From Bacteroidetes bacterium GWA2_40_15 (lineage in GTDB: Bacteria > Bacteroidota > Bacteroidia > Bacteroidales > VadinHA17): a DNA stretch of 40,386 nucleotides. Position numbers and translations under genes: made by a program. Of this stretch, positions 1 to 8,806 are shown one piece after another. Each line of letters starts with the position of its first letter. Position 1 is the stretch's first letter. Where the stretch lies: NCBI GenBank assembly GCA_001768195.1, contig MENI01000012.1, forward strand, positions 1-40,386, in the 5' to 3' direction. The notes beneath the pieces are model-generated. The model was not told where the DNA came from. It ran no database searches and was given only the letters and a program-made list of their open reading frames with translations.

Positions 1-981
1 GCTGCCTTTGGTTTTCAGGATCATCCTAATGTTGAAGTTGCCGCTGTCAGCGACCTTTTTCCGGATCGTTGCGCTGAACTGGCGAAAGTAGCCAGGTGTA
101 AAAAGACCTATCCATCACTAGAGGAACTGGTTAAAGATGACAGTATTGAAGCTGTTATGATTTCCACCGATGCTCCAGGTCATGCCCGGCACGCTATAGA
201 GGCGCTTAAACATGGAAAACATGTAGCTATAAACGTTCCTGCGGTTTTCGGATCTCTGGAAGAAGCTGACAGGCTACTTGAAGCAGTTAAAAAGAGTGGT
301 CTGAAATATATGATGTTCGAGACTTCATGCTTTCACGATGATCTTTATGCTATGCGTCAGATCTACAATGCAGGCGGCTTTGGCAAACTGGTATATTCAG
401 AAGGTGAATATTGGCACTATTCTGAAAAAGGAATTGATTCATATAAGGGTTGGCGTCATGGCATGCCGCCACAGTGGTATCCTACGCACTCCAATGCGTA
501 CTATATCGGTGTGACTGATGGAAGTTTTACAGAAGTCTCCTGCCTTGGAATGCCAAGTCAAATGGAACGGTATCAAAAAGGACAAAACCGTTATAATAAT
601 CCGTTTGCCACTGAAATTGCACTATTCCGTACAAATGAGGGTGGAATGGCAAGGATGAGCAGAAGTAGCGACACACCTGGTTTTGGTGGAGAAATAGGTC
701 GTATTCGCGGACAAAAGGGGACATACTATGGTAAATATGAAGGACTGGAGAAAGTTCTTCCTGATCTTAACAGGCCACCACTCCCTCCCGGTATTGAGGC
801 AGGCGGTCATGGTGGCTCCCATGGGAGGCTCATGGATGAATTCGTAACAGCAATACTTCAGGACCGCAAGCCACTCATTGATGTTGCAGTCTCTTTGAAC
901 ATGACAGTTTCAGGTATTGTAGCACATGATTCAGCCATGAGAGGCGGAGAATGGATGAAAATTCCACAATACAAACTATGA
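1..981 (+). CDS. Gfo/Idh/MocA family oxidoreductase (5' end outside window)
   Basis: Frame 1 is open from the first base of the window to the stop at 979-981, giving 326 residues, so the N-terminus (Tat signal and first Rossmann strand) lies upstream. The protein aligns from residue 83 onward with the complete paralogue at 2342-3568, about 80% identical by eye. Family knowledge: NAD(P)-dependent sugar or cyclitol oxidoreductases with an N-terminal Rossmann fold and a C-terminal alpha/beta substrate domain. The usual EKP nicotinamide-site motif reads NVP here (in AINVPAV), as in the neighbour. The YPTHS and GGHGGSHGR segments, probably substrate-domain signatures, are intact. An exported glycosidase-like gene follows 37 bp downstream, so the two are probably co-transcribed. 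Family assignment is firm; the substrate is unknown. Confidence 0.9.
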   Translation, partial: AAFGFQDHPNVEVAAVSDLFPDRCAELAKVARCKKTYPSLEELVKDDSIEAVMISTDAPGHARHAIEALKHGKHVAINVPAVFGSLEEADRLLEAVKKSGLKYMMFETSCFHDDLYAMRQIYNAGGFGKLVYSEGEYWHYSEKGIDSYKGWRHGMPPQWYPTHSNAYYIGVTDGSFTEVSCLGMPSQMERYQKGQNRYNNPFATEIALFRTNEGGMARMSRSSDTPGFGGEIGRIRGQKGTYYGKYEGLEKVLPDLNRPPLPPGIEAGGHGGSHGRLMDEFVTAILQDRKPLIDVAVSLNMTVSGIVAHDSAMRGGEWMKIPQYKL

Positions 982-1018
982 GAGCCTGTGCCAATTAATA
1001 GTTTACTTTCAAAGACGA

Positions 1019-2143
1019 ATGCCTATGAGAAAAACTATTGAGCAATTACCCAGTCGGCGCAGTTTTATTAAGCTAGCCGGGGCCGGGATTACCTCTCTGG
1101 CAATGGGATCCCGCTTTGCATTAGCCTCGGAGTCAAATCCAATTTATGACATGACGGATAAACGATCAACATTCAGGGTTCATTCCTGGCTGCGTGATCC
1201 CCGCAATCCTATCCTTACTCCGGGTGGCGGGTGGTTCGATGTTGGTTGCTGCATGAATCCCTTCGCATTACGGGTAAATGATGATTATTACCTTTATTAT
1301 GCAGGGGCTGATAAAAATGGAGGACGTAGGATTTGCCTTGCCATAACACCGGTAAGTGATGTTACAAAATGGACCCGGCTGGGGCCTCTCTTCGAACGAG
1401 GCAAAAAGGGATCCTTCGATGAGAATTGGTGTGTGCTGCCCTGTGTTCATAAAATCAACGGTAAGTGGCACCTTTACTTCAGCGGTCAAAGTGCGGATCA
1501 GGGTGTCGGTTTGCAGGCCTTCCGGGGAATAGGACTGGCAGTCAGCGATGATCTGAAAACATGGAGCCGCTACAGTGAAGATCCCATACTTCTGGGCGAC
1601 GGCTTTCCCGAATGGCCGGACAATAAAGGTATTGCCGGCGGCGGTCGTATTTTGGAAATTCCCAAAAAAAATGGAAAAATACTCTATCGGATGCATTATA
1701 CGCTGGCGAATGGTGTGCCTGACAAAACCTTACAAATAAATCAAGCCAAGCAGTCGGTAATCGCACACTCTTACGATGGGTTAACATGGTTCGATAAGAG
1801 AGTTGTAATGCGCCCGAGAGCGGAAGCTGAATATGAAAACGCCGCTACCATTGCATTGAACGTCTGGAAGACTGAAAAACGTTGGCGTGCCATTTATGCA
1901 GGTATAGGAACACAATTTGGAGCGTATTCAATATGCGAGGCTGTAAGTGATGACGGCCTTGTGTGGGATCGGGGAAAACCGGGTGAGAATCTGGCTTTAC
2001 CTCCTGTTGGAGATGGATGGGAAAGCAAAATGACGGAGTATCCCAATGTGTTGGAAGAAAATGGAAAGCTCCGCCTTTTCTACTGTGGAAATGGTTATGG
2101 TGCTACTGGCATAGGCACCGCCACTGCCGAAATACTTGATTGA
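1019..2143 (+). CDS. Tat-exported beta-propeller glycosidase-like protein (GH43/GH130-like)
   Basis: The 374-residue protein starts with a twin-arginine signal (SRRSFIKLAGAG, residues 12-23) ending near ALASES, so a folded protein is probably exported. The rest has repeated blade-like segments typical of five-bladed propeller glycosidases: DPRNPILTPGGGWFD near residue 60, then YYLYYAG, WHLYFSG, LAVSDDLKTWSR and LRLFYCGNG. This pattern fits the GH43/GH32/GH130/GH117 fold group, but I cannot place it in one family or identify a catalytic acid pair with certainty. It lies between two near-identical Gfo/Idh/MocA genes on the same strand, suggesting it acts on the same exported sugar substrate. 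A second in-frame ATG lies two codons downstream of the chosen start and would make little difference. Confidence 0.75.
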   Translation: MPMRKTIEQLPSRRSFIKLAGAGITSLAMGSRFALASESNPIYDMTDKRSTFRVHSWLRDPRNPILTPGGGWFDVGCCMNPFALRVNDDYYLYYAGADKNGGRRICLAITPVSDVTKWTRLGPLFERGKKGSFDENWCVLPCVHKINGKWHLYFSGQSADQGVGLQAFRGIGLAVSDDLKTWSRYSEDPILLGDGFPEWPDNKGIAGGGRILEIPKKNGKILYRMHYTLANGVPDKTLQINQAKQSVIAHSYDGLTWFDKRVVMRPRAEAEYENAATIALNVWKTEKRWRAIYAGIGTQFGAYSICEAVSDDGLVWDRGKPGENLALPPVGDGWESKMTEYPNVLEENGKLRLFYCGNGYGATGIGTATAEILD

Positions 2144-2341
2144 CATTTACCGGACGGGATTCCCTGTATAATGACGGAAGTACATCAGTCTGCTACACAG
2201 GGCCAAATGTCAAAACTCGAATGTATGTGATATTCATTATTTGAACCAGGATTGATTGAAAGTTTACAGGACAATAAAGACCATTGTATTTAGGATATTG
2301 TAATAGAGTTTTGAATTTTATTTAACTTAAGCCACATTATT

Positions 2342-3568
2342 ATGAATAAGGAAAAGAATAATCAGTTATCCAGCCGGCGTAATTTTTTAAAACTGACCGG
2401 GTTTGGAGCAGCGGCTCTCGGACTTCAGCAATTTAGCTGTAAAGGAGGAGGCAAACCTGCACCGGAACATACTATACAGGGTCTTGAGAATGTTGATGAA
2501 AAACCTGATGCATCAAAACCATGGGTTGCGGTTTCGGACCGTAAAATTCGTGTTGGCCTGGTTGGTTACGGTGTATGTAAATTCAGCGCTGCTTTCGGCT
2601 TTCAGAACCATCCTAATGTTGAAGTAGTAGCGGTCAGCGACCTTATTCCGGAACGTTGTGCCGAGCTGGCGAAAGTAACCAGGTGCAATAAGACCTATCC
2701 GTCACTCGAGGAGCTGGTGAAAGACAAGAACATTGAGGCTGTGATGATTTCCACAGATGCTCCCGGTCATGCCAGGCACTCCATAGAGGCGCTTAAGTAC
2801 GGTAAGCATGTGGCTGTAAATGTTCCTGCAGTACACGGATCACTTGAAGATGCGGATAAGTTATACGAGGCAGTTAAGAAGAGCGGCCTTAAATACATGA
2901 TGTTTGAGACTTCATGCTTTCATGAGGATCTTTATGCTATGCGCCAGATCTATAACGCCGGAGGATTAGGGAAGCTTATTTACTCTGAAGGGGAATATTA
3001 TCATTATATGCCTACCCCAATTGATTCATATAAGGGGTGGCGAATAGGATTACCACCTCAATATTATCCGACACATTCGAATGCTTACTATGTAGGAGTA
3101 ACAGATGGAAGCTTCACAGAGGTCTCTTGCCTGGGCATACCCAGTATTGTGGATCATTTGAAGCCGGGGAATAATCCTTACAGGAATTCATTTGGCACTG
3201 AAATAGCTTTATTCCGCACCAGCGAAGGAGGAATGTCGCGTATGGCTGTGAGTTGGGATTCTCCGGGTGACAGCGGTGAGAAAGGCAGGATCCGTGGACA
3301 GAAGGGCTCATTTTATGGTAAATACCAGGGGCTCGAAAAAAATCTTCCGGATTTGGTTCGTCCGTCACTACCTCCCGGAGTTGAATCAGGCGGGCATGGT
3401 GGATCCCATGGTCGTCTGATGGATGAATTTGTATCTTCAATTCTTCAGGATCGTAAACCCCTGATTGATATAGCAGTTGCTCTGAATATGACTGTATCCG
3501 GAATAGTTGCACATCAATCGGCATTGAGGGGCGGCGAATGGATGAAAATCCCGCAGTACAAACTATGA
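2342..3568 (+). CDS. Tat-exported Gfo/Idh/MocA family oxidoreductase
   Basis: Complete 408-residue protein. Residues 10-24 hold a twin-arginine motif (SSRRNFLKLTG) followed by a hydrophobic stretch, and Cys33 in LQQFSC may make it a Tat lipoprotein, though the lipobox is poor. The Rossmann glycine motif is VGLVGYG (71-77). Where most family members have EKP, this one has N160-V161-P162, so the lysine that normally contacts nicotinamide is absent. Later signatures YPTHSNAYY and GGHGGSHGRLMDEF match the partial paralogue at 1-981. The family oxidises or reduces sugar hydroxyls with NAD(P); exported members are thought to carry a tightly bound cofactor. A 198-bp gap precedes it, so it may have its own promoter; 56 bp separates it from the amidohydrolase downstream. 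Confidence 0.92.
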   Translation: MNKEKNNQLSSRRNFLKLTGFGAAALGLQQFSCKGGGKPAPEHTIQGLENVDEKPDASKPWVAVSDRKIRVGLVGYGVCKFSAAFGFQNHPNVEVVAVSDLIPERCAELAKVTRCNKTYPSLEELVKDKNIEAVMISTDAPGHARHSIEALKYGKHVAVNVPAVHGSLEDADKLYEAVKKSGLKYMMFETSCFHEDLYAMRQIYNAGGLGKLIYSEGEYYHYMPTPIDSYKGWRIGLPPQYYPTHSNAYYVGVTDGSFTEVSCLGIPSIVDHLKPGNNPYRNSFGTEIALFRTSEGGMSRMAVSWDSPGDSGEKGRIRGQKGSFYGKYQGLEKNLPDLVRPSLPPGVESGGHGGSHGRLMDEFVSSILQDRKPLIDIAVALNMTVSGIVAHQSALRGGEWMKIPQYKL

Positions 3569-3624
3569 GAGGCTGTCCCAATTACATTGGGAGAGTAATT
3601 ATTTAGAACAACAATGAGTAACTA

Positions 3625-4932
3625 ATGAGAACGAAGATTGTTATATTAGTTGTATCTTTCATAGTAACTTTTCTTTTTCAATCATGTGCAAAACTGGCTA
3701 TTACCAACACGAACCTGTTTGACCCGGTAACAGGTTCGATGTTGCCTGACCGCACAATAATTGTTGGTGGTGAACGAATTATTGCAATCGGCACCCCTGA
3801 TAGTCCGGTAAAAATACCAGGCGGCGCCAGAGTTATCGATGGCTCGGGGAAGTATGTTATTCCGGGCCTTATCGATGCGCATGTTCATCTGGTATTTTTG
3901 CTTCATGAAGTGAATGTGAAAGGGGAAGAAGTTCTGCCACTTTACCTTGGAAATGGAGTGACATCTGTCAGATGTATTGGAGACCAGATAGAGCCGCAGA
4001 AGATTGTCGCAGATTATGCCGCCAAGCATAGGGAAACCTGTCCAACGGTTTTTATGTGCAGCCCTCTTATCGATGGTCCAAATCCTATGCATTCCGCCGG
4101 ATATACAATTACGGATCCTTCCAGAATACCTGGTTACATAGACACTTTGGTTTCGTATGGAATCAGTACTCTGAAAATGTATGTGGGACTTGATACTGCT
4201 GTATTTCACAAAGTTATTAAGGAAGGCCATAAGCGTGGGTTGCCTGTTGCAGCTCACCTTCCTTCCCGTTTTGTGAAGGCTGAAAATGCAATAGATTGGG
4301 GTCTGGACGTTATAGAGCACATATGGGGTGTCCCGGACGATTCTCTGATAATTGCCAAAATGGCGGCACAAGGAACGATGGTCAATCCAACCCTGGTGGT
4401 TTTCAAAAACATGATCTATTTGCCTGACCTCCCGGAAGTCTGGCAGAGTATGGACAACTATTTTGTACCAGATACATTGCATTCAAGCTGGAATTTATAT
4501 CGAAATAATAAGACAAAATATAATGACGAAAACCGCCAGGCACGGCAGGAAAAGATGAACACATATAAGAAACTCACCGGAACTCTTTACAGGGCCGGCG
4601 TTACACTATTGGCCGGAACTGATTCACCAGAGCCTTATTGCCCGCCTGGATTTGCCTTGCATGCGGAGCTTGAGCTCCTTGTTGAGTCGGGTCTGTCTCC
4701 CGCTGCTGCTCTGAAGTGTGCCACAATTAACAATGCCCTGGCTCTCAGACAAGCCAACAACCTGGGCAGCATTGAAGTTGGAAAAATTGCTGACATGGTG
4801 ATTCTCAATGATGATCCTCTTGCAGATATACGTAACACCCGCTCTATCCATAGAGTCATACACCTTGGGATTGTCTGTGACCCCACAACAGTATTACCGA
4901 CTCCTCGTGCCCCCGGTGAAGATTCTTTTTGA
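3625..4932 (+). CDS. Lipoprotein amidohydrolase (imidazolonepropionase-like metal-dependent hydrolase)
   Basis: 435 residues with a lipoprotein signal (hydrophobic core 5-18, LFQSC with Cys21), so periplasmic or surface-anchored. The amidohydrolase fold is clear: H86-V-H88 in GLIDAHVHL, a candidate carbamylated K184 in STLKMYVG, metal-site H211 (VAAHLPS) and H232 (VIEHIWG), and D333 in LAGTDSPEP. The C-terminal IEVGKIADMVILNDDPL segment is the usual small beta-sandwich closure. Members hydrolyse cyclic amides, peptides or related bonds; the substrate is not predictable. It follows the Gfo/Idh/MocA gene on the same strand. The last ~100 bp recur almost unchanged at 10657-10757, beside an IS end, showing that a second copy once existed. 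Confidence 0.9.
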   Translation: MRTKIVILVVSFIVTFLFQSCAKLAITNTNLFDPVTGSMLPDRTIIVGGERIIAIGTPDSPVKIPGGARVIDGSGKYVIPGLIDAHVHLVFLLHEVNVKGEEVLPLYLGNGVTSVRCIGDQIEPQKIVADYAAKHRETCPTVFMCSPLIDGPNPMHSAGYTITDPSRIPGYIDTLVSYGISTLKMYVGLDTAVFHKVIKEGHKRGLPVAAHLPSRFVKAENAIDWGLDVIEHIWGVPDDSLIIAKMAAQGTMVNPTLVVFKNMIYLPDLPEVWQSMDNYFVPDTLHSSWNLYRNNKTKYNDENRQARQEKMNTYKKLTGTLYRAGVTLLAGTDSPEPYCPPGFALHAELELLVESGLSPAAALKCATINNALALRQANNLGSIEVGKIADMVILNDDPLADIRNTRSIHRVIHLGIVCDPTTVLPTPRAPGEDSF

Positions 4933-5292
4933 ATCCGGACAAAGCCAGGTACTTTGGTGGTATCATAGTGTATTAAAAGGATATAGTATATTTGGGTATA
5001 ATATTGTCAGCATTCAAGGTGGGGTTGCATATATTAAAAATTACTATTGAATTAAACCTGATTCATATGAAAAACAAAGGCTTAATTGTACTTAGGGTTT
5101 CCTGTCCAAATCAGGTTTAAATTATTGTTTTTTTGTCAATATTTTATTCAGCACTGAAATTTTCAAAAAAATAGTGATCCAATTCCATTTTATTTGTAAC
5201 CATTCTACATAACCATAGTTTTTTTCGCATAAGGGCATACTACTCCCAATCTGTAATTTAAACAGTGGAGTGTATTTATTTTATGGCCAAAC
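4933..5292. other. Gene-free stretch holding the left IS boundary
   Basis: No convincing gene. The first 160 bp are the 3' flank of the amidohydrolase; IS sequence starts at 5093. A perfect 12-bp inverted repeat, TTAAACCTGATT at 5052-5063 and AATCAGGTTTAA at 5109-5120, straddles the IS boundary. The roughly 180 bp between the IS tip and the transposase stop are AT-rich with several T-runs and no ORF I would call. Confidence 0.6.
5093..5109 (+). repeat. Left terminal inverted repeat of IS copy A
   Basis: TAGGGTTTCCTGTCCAA, the perfect reverse complement of 6764-6780. The first eight bases are shared with the ends of IS copy B. Confidence 0.88.
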
Positions 5293-6660
5293 CTATACTA
5301 TTAATTGCGAATAAAGCATATTCAGGTTCATCACAAAGAATATTACTGCTACCCAGCTTTTAGAAGTATCCTTTAGCCTGGCCCTTACCTTATTAAGGCT
5401 ATTCCCATTTTTGGCTTCTCCAAATTTGCCTTCAATTTGGTTTCGTTTGTTTTTCAGTTTTTTCTTTTTACTTTTTGCGTATGAAGTCTCTTTCTTTGGC
5501 CTGCCCAATGGTTTGTTGGTTATTTGTATTCCTTTTTCGTTAAGCCATTCACGATTTTTTCTTGTCAGGTAGATTTTATCAACCAGAAGTATTTCAGGGT
5601 AATGTCCGTGGATATGTTTGAATGCTTCAACCTGTGCTTCCACATCGTTACACTCATTGTATGCATCCCAGCTGAGCTTGTCTATCCTGGCATAACCGCA
5701 GTTAAGACTAACCCCTAGTTTTGAACCAAACTCTACCTTTGATCTGGCTTTCCCTCTTACGATTGGACGAACGTGGGGCTGATGAATGCTCACGATCCTG
5801 TGCTCACATTGGTGTGTATTGTTCCTGTACATATAATCTTGTTGCCGGTACACTTCCTGGATCACCCACAAATACCGCTGCTCTGTATGGTTCAAGGGGA
5901 AAGCCCCTTGCTCGAACATATCCAACAAGTTTTCAATATACCCGAAATTCCGCCTAAGGTAATTTAACTGTTTCCTGATGGCTTTGTGAATTACTTTTGT
6001 GGTTTTGTTCTTTTTCTTAGCCACACTCAGGTAATCGTTTCTTGCCACGCGTCGGTAGGTACGTGGCTTTTTCGGCAACATGCTGGCCTCAAATATAATG
6101 TCGATCAGATCCTCGCTCCATTCCCGGCTATCGTTCAGCAACTCCAAATCATTGGGGTATTTAATATATTGGTCTGCTACTGTGGCATCTAGCTGTAATA
6201 CACCCCAGTTCTTTTTCACACGCTTCTGGCCCTTACCCTTTTCTTTAAGCTCCTCACTGCGGGCAAATTGAATGATCTTCTGACTTACCCTGTCATAATT
6301 GGCAATACCCATACGTTTACGAAGATCAACAAATACAGAAGGGTGAAACAATGGTTTTGGGTGGTACCTGTCAAGTCCCAGGAAATATTGTATAAAAATA
6401 TTTTCCTGGATGATCCTGACTATTTCTTCATCAGACAAATTAAGTTTATGTTTTACGATCAGGCTGCCTACTGCCACCCTTGGATTCAATCCCGGGCTCC
6501 CATACCTCGGGTTCAGGCTTTTTATATATTCTCTGACCAAATCGTCCCAGGGAGTAATTGAGCTCAATTGTATCCAACGGTTCTTTGGATCAAGGGCTAA
6601 CTCAAAATCGGTCTTAACTTCTTCGATCTTTTGTTGATTTTTAGAGATATAATCATACAT
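5293..6660 (-). CDS. DDE transposase of IS copy A (IS5/IS1182-type)
   Basis: 455 residues from the ATG at 6660; a longer reading from TTG at 6681 adds seven residues but is less likely. The N-terminal region (about 35-120) resembles the DUF772 transposase domain, with SPGLNPRVAVGSLIVKHKL and FHPSVFVDLRKRMG. The catalytic triad is visible: D158 in LQLDATVADQYIKYP, D361 in LLVDKIYLTRKNREW and E410 in NQIEGKFGEAKNG. The C-terminus VAVIFFVMNL is typical of the group. The frame is intact and there is no sign of decay. It is related to the transposase at 9006-10526 but clearly diverged, so the two elements are different IS species. Whether a classifier would say IS5 or IS1182 is uncertain. Confidence 0.92.
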   Translation of the reverse strand: MYDYISKNQQKIEEVKTDFELALDPKNRWIQLSSITPWDDLVREYIKSLNPRYGSPGLNPRVAVGSLIVKHKLNLSDEEIVRIIQENIFIQYFLGLDRYHPKPLFHPSVFVDLRKRMGIANYDRVSQKIIQFARSEELKEKGKGQKRVKKNWGVLQLDATVADQYIKYPNDLELLNDSREWSEDLIDIIFEASMLPKKPRTYRRVARNDYLSVAKKKNKTTKVIHKAIRKQLNYLRRNFGYIENLLDMFEQGAFPLNHTEQRYLWVIQEVYRQQDYMYRNNTHQCEHRIVSIHQPHVRPIVRGKARSKVEFGSKLGVSLNCGYARIDKLSWDAYNECNDVEAQVEAFKHIHGHYPEILLVDKIYLTRKNREWLNEKGIQITNKPLGRPKKETSYAKSKKKKLKNKRNQIEGKFGEAKNGNSLNKVRARLKDTSKSWVAVIFFVMNLNMLYSQLIV

Positions 6661-6763
6661 AGGTGCATGCTTTATCAGCAAATTTATGATATAGCTTGCA
6701 CTTAATAAAGCATTTTATCAGGAAATTATTAACAAAATAACTGAGTTATAAACACTTGTGCAA

Positions 6764-6780
6764 TTGGACAGGAAACCCTA
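6764..6780 (-). repeat. Right terminal inverted repeat of IS copy A
   Basis: TTGGACAGGAAACCCTA, the perfect reverse complement of 5093-5109. Confidence 0.88.
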
Positions 6781-6924
6781 ATTAAAGACGGGCGCATAAC
6801 ACGGACGGTTTAATCCATTAAATGCTGCCACAAATGAATATCTTCAGATTGTTAGTACTGATTAGAACATTTTTGATCTTCAAATGTTGAACTATTAGGA
6901 ATCTTAATACTCTGGTATAAAATC

Positions 6925-7497
6925 ATGTACTCAAAATTCAATTTCTTTTTCCCCATGTTGATTTTGTTTGGATTTGGTACAGCAGAATCAGAATCCCAGA
7001 CTGTATATACTAAAAACAGCGGGACGATCACTTTCTTCTCAACTGCTCCGATTGAGGATATAAAGGCTTCAAATATATCATTTGCATCATATATTGATAT
7101 CGAAAAAGGTACTGTCTCATTTACTGTCCCAATTACAGGTTTTATTTTCAAGAAATCCCTTATGCAGCAGCATTTCAATGAACAGTATATGGAGAGTGAA
7201 AAATTTCCATCAGCATTTTTTGAGGGCAAATTCGACAAGTCCCGGTTTTCTTTACCAATGACGGGGAAGAAAGTGAAAACAAGGGTAATCGGGAATCTTA
7301 CCATAAAGGGGATAACCAGGAAAATAAATGAAGAGATCGAACTGATAATATCTGATGGCCGGATATCCGGCATTTGTAAATTCAATGTAAAACTTACAGA
7401 CTACGATATCAAGATTCCAAGAATGTTTGTAAAAAATATTGCCGAAGTAATTGAAGTAACGATAGATGTTATTTATAAAAAGAACTATGTAGAATGA
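6925..7497 (+). CDS. YceI family periplasmic protein
   Basis: 190 residues with an N-terminal signal peptide (FFFPMLILFGFG, cleavage near ESESQ). The body has the YceI lipocalin-like beta-barrel pattern: IDIEKGTVSFTVPITGF, FNEQYMESEKFPSAFFEGK and VIGNLTIKGITRKIN. Family knowledge: YceI proteins bind isoprenoid or other lipid-like ligands in the periplasm, and some are linked to quinone-dependent electron transfer. The stop codon overlaps the start of the DUF5777 gene by 4 bp (ATGA), so the two are translationally coupled. It is the first gene of a three-gene operon lying between two insertion sequences. Confidence 0.88.
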   Translation: MYSKFNFFFPMLILFGFGTAESESQTVYTKNSGTITFFSTAPIEDIKASNISFASYIDIEKGTVSFTVPITGFIFKKSLMQQHFNEQYMESEKFPSAFFEGKFDKSRFSLPMTGKKVKTRVIGNLTIKGITRKINEEIELIISDGRISGICKFNVKLTDYDIKIPRMFVKNIAEVIEVTIDVIYKKNYVE

Positions 7498-8342
7498 AAA
7501 GCGTTTTAAACACAGGTTTAGTTTCGTTACTTTTTCTTATTCTTCAGGTTGCCTCTGCGTTAAATTTAACCGGACAACCTGTAAAAAAAGTATTCACATC
7601 GACACGAATAGCAATGACACAATCTGTTGACCTTCCGTCTGAAGGAGAATTTTATTTTGTACTTGCCCATCGGTTCGGGAGTATAGAAGGAGGACTGTAT
7701 GATATGTTTGGTCTCGACCTTGCTACCATTCGCCTGGGATTTGATTATGGTATTACTGACCGCCTGGCAGCAGGGATAGGAAGAAGTAGTTTTGAAAAGA
7801 CATATGATCTCTTTACAAAAATGACAATTGCCCGGCAATCTGATAATGGATTTCCTTTGGCAATTACAGGGAATCTGTCAGCATCTTTCAATACTCTGAA
7901 GAATACTTACCCTGCTGAGATGGACGGAATGTGGAACAGAATGAGCTTTTCAGCCCAGTTTATCATTGCCAGGAAACAGGGACGATTCAGTCTCCAGGCA
8001 TCCCCTCTCTATTTCAGGAATAATTATGAGACACGAAGCGAGACAGATCTTAATCTTTTTGCACTTCCCCTCACAGCCAGTATCAAGCTATCGAAAAGAT
8101 TCTCCTTTAACACACAGTACATACCTGTTTTCAACAAACCCGACTTTGCAGATGATAATCCTCTGTCAGTTGGAATTGATATGGATACAGGCGGTCACCA
8201 GTTCCAGCTATTATTCAGTAACAATGCCGGATTGTTTGACAAAGCAGTTCTTACCGATACGCAGGGCAGATGGAAGAGCGGAATCATACTCTTTGGATTC
8301 AACCTTGTAAGAGTATTCTATTTTAAAGATAAAACCAAATAA
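7494..8342 (+). CDS. DUF5777 family outer-membrane beta-barrel protein
   Basis: 282 residues: a signal peptide (LVSLLFLILQVASAL) and then alternating amphipathic strands ending in aromatic residues. Family-like features are the segments FYFVLAHRFGSIEGGLYDMFGLD and IRLGFDYGITDRLAAGIGRS, which match what I know of DUF5777 barrels in Bacteroidota. It overlaps the YceI gene by 4 bp and ends 7 bp before the Rieske gene. The function of the family is unknown; the tight coupling suggests the barrel, the YceI protein and the Rieske protein work together at the cell envelope. Confidence 0.82.
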   Translation: MKSVLNTGLVSLLFLILQVASALNLTGQPVKKVFTSTRIAMTQSVDLPSEGEFYFVLAHRFGSIEGGLYDMFGLDLATIRLGFDYGITDRLAAGIGRSSFEKTYDLFTKMTIARQSDNGFPLAITGNLSASFNTLKNTYPAEMDGMWNRMSFSAQFIIARKQGRFSLQASPLYFRNNYETRSETDLNLFALPLTASIKLSKRFSFNTQYIPVFNKPDFADDNPLSVGIDMDTGGHQFQLLFSNNAGLFDKAVLTDTQGRWKSGIILFGFNLVRVFYFKDKTK

Positions 8343-8349
8343 TTCAGGT

Positions 8350-8784
8350 ATGAAAAGAAGAGAAGTTGTTCGCAGAATAACAATCGGAGGTATAACTCTA
8401 GTAGTTATCCCATCGGTGCTGACTTCCTGTGTGAAAGAAGATACTAATCCGGATCCAAGCCCTGGTACGGGAACTGGAACAGGCAATAGCACAAAAATCG
8501 ATCTGTCCTTACCATCAAACCAGAATCTTGCATCAAAAGACGGATTTATTATTGTCAACAATATTATTGTGATCAATACCGGATCTGATAAATTCGTCGC
8601 TCTTTCATCTGTATGCACCCATGAAGGATGTGCAATCTCCTATAATCCATCGGCTGGAAATTTGCCATGTCCATGTCATGGATCGATTTTTGCATTGACC
8701 GGGGGTGTACTGAATGGCCCTGCTTTGAGTTCCCTAAAAGTTTATAAAGTCACCAAATCAGGAAATATCCTTACAATAGAATAG
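8350..8784 (+). CDS. Rieske [2Fe-2S] lipoprotein
   Basis: 144 residues. The N-terminus MKRREVVRRITIGG has Tat-like arginines followed by a hydrophobic segment and a lipobox LTSC with Cys27, so it is probably a membrane-anchored exported lipoprotein. A short Pro/Gly/Thr-rich linker (about 35-46) leads to a single Rieske domain. Cluster ligands are C89 and H91 (CTHEGC) and C107 and H110 (CPCHGS); C94 and C109 occupy the positions of the bc1-type disulfide. No oxygenase domain or cytochrome b gene accompanies it. It is the third gene of the YceI-DUF5777 operon, 7 bp after the barrel gene, and is inferred to be an envelope electron carrier of unknown partner. Confidence 0.92.
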   Translation: MKRREVVRRITIGGITLVVIPSVLTSCVKEDTNPDPSPGTGTGTGNSTKIDLSLPSNQNLASKDGFIIVNNIIVINTGSDKFVALSSVCTHEGCAISYNPSAGNLPCPCHGSIFALTGGVLNGPALSSLKVYKVTKSGNILTIE

Positions 8785-8806
8785 TTAATCGTATTGCTGG
8801 TGACCC

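Larger units (their letters stand above)
5093..6780 (-). mobile_element. Insertion sequence, IS5/IS1182-type, copy A
   Basis: A complete element of about 1.69 kb. Its ends are a perfect 17-bp inverted repeat: TAGGGTTTCCTGTCCAA at 5093-5109 and its reverse complement at 6764-6780. The match extends one more base outward on each side (T5092/A6781). It carries one DDE transposase gene reading toward the left end. No clear longer target duplication flanks it; the outermost TA on both sides could be a 2-bp TA target, as suggested more strongly for copy B. The element looks intact and potentially active. Confidence 0.88.

Noticed and set aside
5721-5967. Plus-strand ORFs across both transposase genes
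   Set aside because: They run antisense to intact DDE transposases with all catalytic motifs; no start context or recognisable product.
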